Below, piece after piece: positions 7,233 to 13,476 of a stretch of 19,151 nt of DNA; positions within the stretch are counted from its first letter, which is position 1; each line of letters begins with the position of its first letter. Made by a program: the position numbers and the translations under genes. The notes beneath the pieces were generated by a model. The model worked only from the letters and a program-made list of their open reading frames with translations. It was not told the DNA's origin and made no database searches. Location of the stretch: contig JAPJRE010000027.1 of the NCBI GenBank assembly GCA_030824725.1, positions 1-19,151 on the forward strand. The letters run 5' to 3'. The stretch comes from Sphingomonas sp. Its GTDB lineage: Bacteria; Pseudomonadota; Alphaproteobacteria; Sphingomonadales; Sphingomonadaceae.

Positions 7233-8660
7233 ATGAGCATTCCCACCGATCCCCGCGCTTTCCTCTATCGCGACGGGCTCGATCCCGATGCCGCTATTCG
7301 CCTGACCGCCGATGCGCTGGGCCAGGCCGAGGATGGCGAGCTCTATCTGCAGTATCGCAAGTCCGAGGCGTTCGGCTTCGACGACGGCCGGCTGAAGACC
7401 GCCGCCTATGACACGCAGTCGGGCTTTGGCCTGCGCGCGGTCTCGGGCGAGACGACGGCCTTCGCCCATGCCAACGAGATCAGCGCCGCCGCGATCCGCC
7501 GCGCCGCCGAGACGATGGCGCTGATCGATCCGGCCAAGCAGGGCAAGGCGCCGCCGCCGCAGGGCAACAACCGCCACCTCTACACCGATGCCGATCCGCT
7601 CGACCTGGTGCCCTTCGCCGACAAGGTGAATTTGTGCCAGACGATCGACGCCGCCGCCCGCGCGCGCGATCCGCGGGTGAAGCAGGTGTCGGTCAGCCTC
7701 ACCGGCCAGTGGAGCATCGTGGAAGTGGTGCGCGCCGACGGCTTCGTCGCCACCGATGTGCGGCCGCTGGTGCGGCTCAACGTCTCGGTGGTGGTCGAGC
7801 AGAACGGCCGCCGCGAGACGGGCAGCTTCGGCACCGGCGGGCGGGTGGTCTATGATCGCCTCTTCCAGCCCGAGACCTGGAACCGTGCGATCGACGAGGC
7901 GCTGGCGCAGGCGGTGGTCAATCTCGATGCGGTCGCGGCCCCGGCGGGCGACATGACCGTGCTGTGCGGCCCCGGCTGGCCCGGCGTGCTGCTCCACGAG
8001 GCGGTGGGCCATGGCCTGGAGGGCGACTTCAACCGCAAGGGCACCAGCGCCTTTTCCGGCCGCATCGGCGAACGTGTCGCGGCACCGGGCGTGACCGTGG
8101 TCGACGACGGCTCGATCCATGATCGCCGCGGCTCGCTCTCGATCGACGACGAAGGCACGCCGACGCGCGAGACGGTGCTGATCGAGGACGGCATCCTCAA
8201 GGGCTATATGCAGGACCGCCTCAACGCCCGGCTGATGGGCGTCGAGCCGACCGGCAACGGGCGTCGTGAGTCGTTCCAGCACGCGCCGATGCCGCGGATG
8301 ACCAACACCTTCATGAAGGGCGGCAAGGACGATCCCGCCGAGCTGCTCGCGCGCGTGAAGAAGGGCATCTACGCCAAGAGCTTCGGCGGCGGGCAGGTCG
8401 ACATCGTCTCGGGCAAGTTCGTATTTTCGTGCACCGAGGCGTACCTCATCGAGAACGGCAAGCTCGGCGCCCCGATCAAGGGCGCGACGCTGATCGGCGA
8501 CGGGCCGACCGTGCTCCACCGCGTGACCGGCATCGGCAACGACTTCGCGCTCGACGAGGGCATTGGCATGTGCGGCAAGGGGGGCCAGTCGGTCCCCGCC
8601 GGTGTCGGTCAGCCGACGCTGCTGGTGGAAGGACTGACGGTGGGCGGGACGGCGGCGTGA
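7233..8660 (+). CDS. tldD: Metalloprotease TldD
   Basis: TldD forms a heterodimeric cytoplasmic metalloprotease with TldE/PmbA that degrades unfolded peptides, matures some modified peptides such as microcin B17, and has been linked to CcdA antitoxin degradation in E. coli. The 475-residue protein has the zinc-binding HEAVGH at residues 255-260 and the third ligand Cys400 in FVFSCTEAYL, followed by the conserved GAPIKGATLIG stretch. Length and order match the family. No pmbA is in the window, as is common. The stop codon directly abuts the stop of the convergent ccdB gene with no base between. The neighbourhood with ccdAB is notable given the reported TldD-CcdA link, but may be chance. The start lacks a good Shine-Dalgarno sequence. 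Confidence 0.96.
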   Translation: MSIPTDPRAFLYRDGLDPDAAIRLTADALGQAEDGELYLQYRKSEAFGFDDGRLKTAAYDTQSGFGLRAVSGETTAFAHANEISAAAIRRAAETMALIDPAKQGKAPPPQGNNRHLYTDADPLDLVPFADKVNLCQTIDAAARARDPRVKQVSVSLTGQWSIVEVVRADGFVATDVRPLVRLNVSVVVEQNGRRETGSFGTGGRVVYDRLFQPETWNRAIDEALAQAVVNLDAVAAPAGDMTVLCGPGWPGVLLHEAVGHGLEGDFNRKGTSAFSGRIGERVAAPGVTVVDDGSIHDRRGSLSIDDEGTPTRETVLIEDGILKGYMQDRLNARLMGVEPTGNGRRESFQHAPMPRMTNTFMKGGKDDPAELLARVKKGIYAKSFGGGQVDIVSGKFVFSCTEAYLIENGKLGAPIKGATLIGDGPTVLHRVTGIGNDFALDEGIGMCGKGGQSVPAGVGQPTLLVEGLTVGGTAA

Positions 8661-8957
8661 TCAGCCGCTACCGGTAAGCACGTCGATCGCGCCGAGGATG
8701 CGGAAACGCTCCTCGGCCAGCGATCCGACCCGCTCGCGCAACTCGGCGGTGCGAATCGCGGCGGCGAATTCCGTCATCAGCACCCACGTCTCACCGTTCA
8801 CGTCGAATTGCGGATGCAGTCGCGGCGTCGTCGGGGCGCTTTCGCCAGGCTTCGCGAGCGGAATGACGAAGCGCGTACCGATCGTTGCGAGACCATCGGC
8901 CTGGCAGTCGATCACCAGACCACCGCCCGCCAGTCGATGCACGTCGAATTGCGCCAT
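8661..8957 (-). CDS. ccdB: CcdB-family toxin, C-terminus diverged
   Basis: The 98-residue protein aligns along its length with the F-plasmid gyrase poison CcdB (101 residues): a start like MAQFDVHR, a central VIPL segment (residues 31-34 here), the GETWVLMTEFAA stretch matching GDESWRMMTTDMA, and LAEERFRILGAIDVL matching LSHRENDIKNAINLM. The last three residues are Gly-Ser-Gly where F CcdB has Trp99-Gly100-Ile101, residues known to be needed for gyrase poisoning. Toxicity is therefore uncertain. Its ATG shares one base with the ccdA stop (TGATG), so translation is coupled. It ends against the tldD stop. It is the second gene of a two-gene toxin-antitoxin operon. Confidence 0.88.
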   Translation of the reverse strand: MAQFDVHRLAGGGLVIDCQADGLATIGTRFVIPLAKPGESAPTTPRLHPQFDVNGETWVLMTEFAAAIRTAELRERVGSLAEERFRILGAIDVLTGSG

Positions 8958-9202
8958 CAGAACAGACGATAGCGCTCGAGTGGCAATCCATTCTCTTCGA
9001 CCCAGCGGTTATGGGCTTCGGCCCATTCGCGATTCTCTTCCTGCCAACGCCGGTCGCGCTCTGCCTTGGCGGCGGCGCGGATTGCGGCTTCGCAGACCTG
9101 GGAGAGATTCAGGCCCACTTCACGCCCCGCAGCCACCACGCCCGTGTCGAGCGACAGGTTCACCGCCTTGCGCTTGCCGGACGCGATCGGATCGTGCTTC
9201 AT
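8957..9202 (-). CDS. ccdA: CcdA-family antitoxin
   Basis: The 81-residue protein matches CcdA: an N-terminal ribbon-helix-helix DNA-binding part (KRKAVNLSLDTGVV, then GLNLSQVCEAAIRAAAKAE) and a C-terminal toxin-binding tail (RRWQEENREWAEAHNRWVEENG) closely following the F-plasmid pattern ERWKAENQEGMAEVARFIEMNG. It should neutralise CcdB and repress its own operon with it. It is upstream of ccdB and overlaps it by one base. The ATG at 9202 has no Shine-Dalgarno sequence; the predicted promoter would start transcription at this codon. It is divergent from the DUF2007 gene across 50 bases. Confidence 0.92.
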   Translation of the reverse strand: MKHDPIASGKRKAVNLSLDTGVVAAGREVGLNLSQVCEAAIRAAAKAERDRRWQEENREWAEAHNRWVEENGLPLERYRLF

Positions 9203-9208
9203 GCGGAT

Positions 9209-9237
9209 AAGCTATGCGCATGCCCCATGCGCGTCAA
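9209..9237 (-). promoter_or_regulatory. ccdAB promoter with palindromic operator in the spacer
   Basis: On the minus strand a TTGACG -35 (9237-9232) is followed after 17 bases by TAGCTT (9214-9209). The spacer and the end of the -35 contain a perfect 7-base inverted repeat, GCGCATG-GGG-CATGCGC (9216-9232 on the window). This is where a CcdA ribbon-helix-helix dimer would bind to repress the operon, as known for ccdAB autoregulation. Six bases separate the -10 from the ccdA ATG, implying a leaderless transcript. The -35 is 5/6 and the -10 only 3/6, so strength is uncertain; the palindrome itself is directly visible. Confidence 0.6.
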
Positions 9238-9252
9238 TCATCGGAGGCCGGC

Positions 9253-9468
9253 ATGGCACTCGTCGAACTCGGCCGGTTCAACCGGCAGGAAGCCTTCATC
9301 GTCCAGGGGCGGCTGGAGGATGAGGACATCCCCAGCTTCGTGTTCGACGCGGCCGCCAGCATCGCCGACGGCAGCTATCTGCTGATCCCGGTGCGGGTGA
9401 TGGTCGACGACGAGGACCTCGCCGCCGCCCGTGCCATCGTCGACGCGGCGGGTGGCCCTACGCCGTAA
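9253..9468 (+). CDS. DUF2007 (putative signal transducing) small protein
   Basis: The 71-residue protein matches the DUF2007 family: VELGRFNRQEAFIVQGRLED, then IPSFVFD and a hydrophobic LLIPVRVMV strand before DDEDLAAARAIVD. The fold is related to small beta-alpha-beta domains; function is unknown despite the family label. The ATG at 9253 is preferred to an upstream ATG at 9214 because GGAGG lies 6 bases before it and the family begins there. The 3' end overlaps the convergent hydroxylase gene by 11 bases. It has no signal peptide and should be cytoplasmic. Confidence 0.85.
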   Translation: MALVELGRFNRQEAFIVQGRLEDEDIPSFVFDAAASIADGSYLLIPVRVMVDDEDLAAARAIVDAAGGPTP

Positions 9469-10675
9469 TCCCCTGGAGCAGCTTGGGCACGTCGCCGCTC
9501 TCGCCGCGCGCCTCGCCCATGAACCAGGACTTGAGCGGCGGGATCCGGTCCACCGCCGACAGGCCGAAGCGCCGCACGGCATTGGGCAGCGCGCCGGGGA
9601 TGCCGAACAGCCGGGTGAGCCCGTCGGTCGCCAGCGCCACCATGAAGGTGTCGAGCCCGCGCCAGCGCTGGTAGCGCGCGAGCAGCTCTGGATCGCCCAT
9701 GTCGAGCCCCAGCCTTTTGCCGTCGACCAGCACCTCGACCAAGGTCGCCACGTCGCGGAAGCCGACATTGACGCCCTGCCCCGCGATCGGATGGATGCCG
9801 TGCGCCGCGTCGCCGACCAGCGCCAGCCGCTCGGCGGTGATCCAGGCGGCGTGGTGGAAGCCGAGCGGGTAGGAAGAGCGCGACGACAGCGGCCCCAGCT
9901 TGCCGAGGAACCCGCCCATCTTCTTCTCGGCCTCGGCCAGATAGGCGCGGTCGGAAATCTTGTGCATCGCCGCCGCGTCGCGGGCGTGGACCGTCCACAC
10001 CACCGCCGAGCGATGGCCGTTTGCGTCGTCGAGCAGCGGCAGGATCGCGAACGGGCCCTGCGGGTAGAAAATCTCGTAGGCGATGTTTTCGTGGCTGCGC
10101 TCGTGGCCCAGCGTCGCGATCATCGCGGCATGGTCATAGGTCCAGCGCGCGACCTTGAAGCCCGCCGAATCGCGGGTGGGCGAGTTGCGCCCCTCCGCCG
10201 CGATCAGCAGCTGCGCGCGCACCGTCGCGCCCGAATCGAGCGTCGCCACCACCCCGTGGGGGCCGCGCTCGACTGAGACCGCGCAGGTCTGCATCCGCAC
10301 GTCCGCCAGCGGCGCCGCCTGGGCCGCCTCGAACAGCGCCGTCCGCAGCACGCGGTTTTCGAACATGTGGCCGAGCGCCCCGTCATCGGCGTCCGGCGCG
10401 AAATCGAGCTTGCCCGGCTCCAGCCCGTCGGAGACGCGGATGCCTTCGATCGGGCACCCCTTCCCCGCCAGCCGTCCGGCAACGCCGATCGCCTCGAACA
10501 TCCGCATCGGCGCACTGGCGATCGCCGAGGCGCGGCCGTCGAAGGTCGCGGCGAGGATGGTTTCGGGGTCGGCCGGATCGATCACGATCGAGCTGATGCC
10601 ATGCGCGTCGAGCGCAACCGCCAGCGCGCTGCCGACCAGCCCGCCGCCGAGGATGAGAATGTCCGCCTGGTCCAT
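9458..10675 (-). CDS. UbiH/UbiF/VisC/COQ6-family FAD-dependent hydroxylase
   Basis: The 405-residue flavin monooxygenase most likely hydroxylates the ring of a ubiquinone precursor at the inner membrane. It has the N-terminal FAD motif GGGLVGSALA (residues 10-19), a mid-chain DG-like motif (AEGRNSPTRDSAG) and the strongly conserved GDAAHGIHPIAGQGVNVGFRD, which binds the flavin ribityl and pyrophosphate. Whether it is UbiH, UbiF, UbiI or the broader-range alphaproteobacterial UbiL/UbiM type cannot be settled by reading, so no symbol is given. The start is an ATG at 10675 with a modest AGGGCAGG upstream. It follows the oxidoreductase pair on the same strand, but a 12-base perfect hairpin lies between them. 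Confidence 0.93.
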   Translation of the reverse strand: MDQADILILGGGLVGSALAVALDAHGISSIVIDPADPETILAATFDGRASAIASAPMRMFEAIGVAGRLAGKGCPIEGIRVSDGLEPGKLDFAPDADDGALGHMFENRVLRTALFEAAQAAPLADVRMQTCAVSVERGPHGVVATLDSGATVRAQLLIAAEGRNSPTRDSAGFKVARWTYDHAAMIATLGHERSHENIAYEIFYPQGPFAILPLLDDANGHRSAVVWTVHARDAAAMHKISDRAYLAEAEKKMGGFLGKLGPLSSRSSYPLGFHHAAWITAERLALVGDAAHGIHPIAGQGVNVGFRDVATLVEVLVDGKRLGLDMGDPELLARYQRWRGLDTFMVALATDGLTRLFGIPGALPNAVRRFGLSAVDRIPPLKSWFMGEARGESGDVPKLLQGITA

Positions 10676-10717
10676 GGGCCTGCCCTAGCAGGTTCGCACG
10701 CGCCTGCCAGCCGTCAA

Positions 10718-10748
10718 CAGGTGCAGGGGCGGCAAACCCCTGCACCTG
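10718..10748 (-). terminator. Perfect 12-base hairpin between oxidoreductase and hydroxylase genes
   Basis: CAGGTGCAGGGG (10718-10729) is the exact reverse complement of CCCCTGCACCTG (10737-10748), with a 7-base loop. It starts 7 bases beyond the stop of the 448-residue oxidoreductase gene on the minus strand, the position of a terminator. No T-run follows, so it may stop transcription weakly, protect the 3' end of the mRNA, or need Rho. TTGACG follows it on the minus strand and could belong to the hydroxylase promoter, but no well-spaced -10 is seen. Confidence 0.55.
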
Positions 10749-10755
10749 GCCGACA

Positions 10756-12102
10756 TCAATGCTGGTGCAGCCGCTCGATCATCCCGTCCATCCGCTTGGC
10801 GAGGAAGCCGGGCGAATAGCTGTCGCGATAGTTGCGCGGATCGGCCTTGGTCGAAGCCATCGGCTCGAAGGGCACGAAGCTCGTGGTCAGCGCGACGGCA
10901 CCGCCCATCGTGCCCGCGCCCTGGATCGCCAGCGTCAGCTCGGTCACATGGAGGATGAAGTCGGGCGGGATCGGGCACGGCTCGCCCATCCGCAGCGCGC
11001 GCGCGGTCTCGGCGACGCCGAGCATCTTATCCTGCGCGCCAACCTCGCGGCGCTTGGCGCCGGCGACCAGCTTCTTGAAGAATGAGGTCTTGCCCGCGGC
11101 GTTGGCGCGCATCGTCGCGAAAGATTTCCAGTGGCGCACGAAGGGCAGCACCCGTCCGCCCACGCCGAAGCCGCGGCCGAACAGCGGCTGGAGGCGAAGG
11201 CTGCGCGCCTTGCGGGCGTTGAGGCTGAGCTGCGAGAAGCGCTCGAGGAACACCGGCGACTGGTAATGCCGATAGGTGTCGGTGCTCAGCTCGCCCTCGT
11301 CGCCGATCACGCGCATGCGGTGGTCGGCCGGCGCCGCGATGCTGCAGGTGACGCGCGCGGTGACGCCGCTGACGAAGTCGAGCGTCGCCACCGAAAAATC
11401 GGGTGTGTCCGCCGGGTGCATCGGCTGGTCGGTCTTGTGCGGCACCACCACCTTGGAGAAAGCGGTGACCGAGCGCACCGGGCCGAACATCGCCAGCATC
11501 CACACCAGATGGTAGCCGACATGCTCGAAGGTGCAGCCCATCTCATATTCGTGGATATAGGGCCAGGGCGCGCCGGTGCGGCTGCGCCAGGTCTCGGGCT
11601 TCATCAGGTAGATGGGGTTGTCGTCGAACTCGGCATAGATCAGCAGCGGCTTGCCGATCGCACCGTCGCGCACTGCCTTCCACATCGTCTGGACGCTGTC
11701 GCTGAGGAAGTTGCACGGCGCGCTCGACAGCACCAGCCCGCGCTCTTCGGCGATGCGGAACAGCGTGCGCGCTTCTTCCAGATCAGTGGTGAGCGGCTTT
11801 TCCGAATAGACGTTCTTGCCGCCTTCGAGCAGCGCCCGGGTCAGCTCGAAATGGGCCTCGATGCTGGTGAGGTTGAGCACCAGGGTCACTTCGGGATCGT
11901 CGAGGATCGCCTGGAGATCGGGATAGACCGAGAAGCCGTAATAGTCCGAGACCTTGGCCGAGCGGGCCAGATCGATGTCGTACACGCCGCGCACGTCGAT
12001 CTCGGGGTGCGCCCAGGCGGTGGTCATGTAATGGTCGAACACATAGCCGCAGCCGATGATGGCCACGCCCGTCTTGCCCGTGCTTTCACCCTGCATCTTC
12101 AT
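10756..12102 (-). CDS. Gfo/Idh/MocA-family oxidoreductase (448 residues)
   Basis: This NAD(P)-dependent sugar-type dehydrogenase has an N-terminal Rossmann motif AIIGCGY (residues 14-20) and the family EKP motif at 101-103 (NVYSEKPLTTDLEEA). The C-terminal alpha/beta domain includes EYEMGCTFEHVGYHLVW, which carries the active-site-type Asp/His region. It is longer than the usual 330-380 residues because of a basic segment around 325-370 (RANAAGKTSFFKKLVAGAKRR). The ATG at 12102 overlaps the upstream gene's TGA as ATGA, with a GGGGGACAGGG tract just upstream. The substrate is unknown; coupling to a second family member suggests that both act on related sugars or on one pathway such as nucleotide-sugar or glycoside oxidation. 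Confidence 0.9.
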   Translation of the reverse strand: MKMQGESTGKTGVAIIGCGYVFDHYMTTAWAHPEIDVRGVYDIDLARSAKVSDYYGFSVYPDLQAILDDPEVTLVLNLTSIEAHFELTRALLEGGKNVYSEKPLTTDLEEARTLFRIAEERGLVLSSAPCNFLSDSVQTMWKAVRDGAIGKPLLIYAEFDDNPIYLMKPETWRSRTGAPWPYIHEYEMGCTFEHVGYHLVWMLAMFGPVRSVTAFSKVVVPHKTDQPMHPADTPDFSVATLDFVSGVTARVTCSIAAPADHRMRVIGDEGELSTDTYRHYQSPVFLERFSQLSLNARKARSLRLQPLFGRGFGVGGRVLPFVRHWKSFATMRANAAGKTSFFKKLVAGAKRREVGAQDKMLGVAETARALRMGEPCPIPPDFILHVTELTLAIQGAGTMGGAVALTTSFVPFEPMASTKADPRNYRDSYSPGFLAKRMDGMIERLHQH

Positions 12103-13169
12103 TTGCCCTGTCCCCCGATCCGTTCGCGCACTGTATCCATGGTTTCCATCACCGCGATGCTGTCGTTCAAGGTCATCTCCGGACTCTCCTGGAGCCCCGC
12201 GGCGAGGCAGCGGCCGACTTCCTCGACCTGGTAGTGATAGCCGTTGCCGGCGAACAGCTGCCGGTCGACCTTGCCGGAGCGCATCAGCAGGCCGTGCCAC
12301 TGCGACAGTTTCTGCGGCAATCCCTGCTCGCGGAGCAACGCCTTGCGGCCGAGCCCGGTGTCGCTCCCCTTTCGCCGCGGTGTCATCCGCTGGAGCCGCA
12401 CGCCATAGGGGCGGAAGATCGGGCCCTCGAACGCGATGCTGCCATGCGTCCCGCCGATCCGCAGGCCATTGTCGCCGAGCGCGCGCAGGCTGGTGTTGAC
12501 CGTCGCCACCGCCCCGCCGGCGAAGCGCAGGCCGATCGCCGCGTCTTCCTCGACGCCAGTGTCGCCGATCCGGCCGAACGCCTCCACGCCCTCGGGCGCG
12601 CCGAACAGCCAGTGGAGCAGCGAGATCGGATAGACGCCCAGCTGGGCGAGCGCCCCGCCACCGCGCTGCGGATCGAAGCTGGTGTTTGCCGCATCGGGCT
12701 CATTGGTGAAGCAGAATTCGCCATGCGCCTGCCGCACCTCGCCCACCGCGCCGTCGCGGATCAGGTCGCGCAGGCGTCGCGCGGCGGGATTGAAGCGGGT
12801 CCACATCGCTTCCATGCAGAACACGCCGTGCGCGCGGGCGGCATCGGCGATCCGGCGGGCTTCCGCCACCGAGGCGGCGAACGGCTTCTCGATCAGCACC
12901 GCCTTGCCCGCCTCGATACAGGCGATCGCATGGCGCGCATGTTCGGAGGGCGGCGTGGCAATATAGGCGACATCGAAGGGCGACGCCGCGGTGACGCTGT
13001 CATAGCCCTCGATCACGTCCGGGATGCCGAAGGCCTGGGCGAAGCGCCGACCCGATTCGGCGCTGCGCGAGACGACCAGCTGCGGTTTGGCCCCCTTGGC
13101 GTGGCCAAGTCCGGAGACGAACTTCGCCGAGATGCCGCCCGTACCGAATATCGCCCAACGTGTGTCCAC
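12099..13169 (-). CDS. Gfo/Idh/MocA-family oxidoreductase (356 residues)
   Basis: The protein begins at a Rossmann motif, WAIFGTGGISAKF (residues 5-17), has EKP at 94-96 (VLIEKPFAAS) and MEAMWTRFNP, a stretch typical of trans-dihydrodiol/glucose-fructose-like members of the family. The start is taken as GTG at 13169 because GGGGGA lies seven bases upstream and the family begins there; the open frame extends to 13391 but that part reads as non-coding. Its stop overlaps the ATG of the next oxidoreductase by 4 bases. The protein has no visible export signal. Substrate and pathway are not evident. Confidence 0.9.
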   Translation of the reverse strand: MDTRWAIFGTGGISAKFVSGLGHAKGAKPQLVVSRSAESGRRFAQAFGIPDVIEGYDSVTAASPFDVAYIATPPSEHARHAIACIEAGKAVLIEKPFAASVAEARRIADAARAHGVFCMEAMWTRFNPAARRLRDLIRDGAVGEVRQAHGEFCFTNEPDAANTSFDPQRGGGALAQLGVYPISLLHWLFGAPEGVEAFGRIGDTGVEEDAAIGLRFAGGAVATVNTSLRALGDNGLRIGGTHGSIAFEGPIFRPYGVRLQRMTPRRKGSDTGLGRKALLREQGLPQKLSQWHGLLMRSGKVDRQLFAGNGYHYQVEEVGRCLAAGLQESPEMTLNDSIAVMETMDTVRERIGGQGK

Positions 13170-13322
13170 TATTGAATCCCCCAACGTCGTTGCCGCCTGC
13201 CGGCTGCGGCCGACCAAGCTCGGCCCAGCTGCAGATATTCCCCACGCGGTCTCCACCAAAAGCGGCGACCGCCGATACGTTCCACAGGCGCATCGATTCC
13301 CGATACGCGGTTTGCGTTCGAC

Positions 13323-13351
13323 ATAGCAGGGAAGAACTTGCTGCGCTGCAA
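13323..13351 (-). promoter_or_regulatory. Weak candidate promoter for the oxidoreductase pair
   Basis: On the minus strand TTGCAG (13351-13346) and TGCTAT (13328-13323) are separated by 17 bases. Each matches only 3 of 6 bases of the consensus, though GCTATGTC resembles the alphaproteobacterial -10 form GCTANAWC. The leader to the GTG start would be about 150 bases. Confidence 0.25.
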
Positions 13352-13409
13352 AATGTTCGACGCGATCCTTGCCGGATGCGACGACAAGCATGCCGTAAAC
13401 CCCCGCGCC

Positions 13410-13438
13410 TTGACGCCGGAGTCCGCAGGCGCGATGAT
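13410..13438 (+). promoter_or_regulatory. Candidate ftsK promoter
   Basis: TTGACG (13410-13415) and GATGAT (13433-13438) are 17 bases apart, with 5/6 and 4/6 matches to the vegetative consensus. Transcription would start near 13445, leaving a leader of about 30 bases that contains the GGAGG ribosome binding site of ftsK. Confidence 0.45.
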
Positions 13439-13476
13439 TCCACGACGTTTTTCCTTACAGATCCGGAGGCTGGGCG

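Larger units (their letters stand above)
13170..13476. other. Divergent intergenic region, 307 bases
   Basis: This gap separates the divergent oxidoreductase operon and ftsK. I see no convincing gene in it: the minus-strand frame that runs through much of it lacks family similarity and a good start. It contains one plausible promoter for ftsK and a weaker one for the oxidoreductase genes. GGAGG at 13466-13470 is the ftsK ribosome binding site. No riboswitch, tRNA or strong hairpin was recognised. Confidence 0.6.

Noticed and set aside
13170..13391. N-terminal extension of the 356-residue oxidoreductase to an ATG at 13391
   Set aside because: The extra 74 residues do not resemble the family, and the GTG at 13169 has a good Shine-Dalgarno sequence just before the Rossmann motif.
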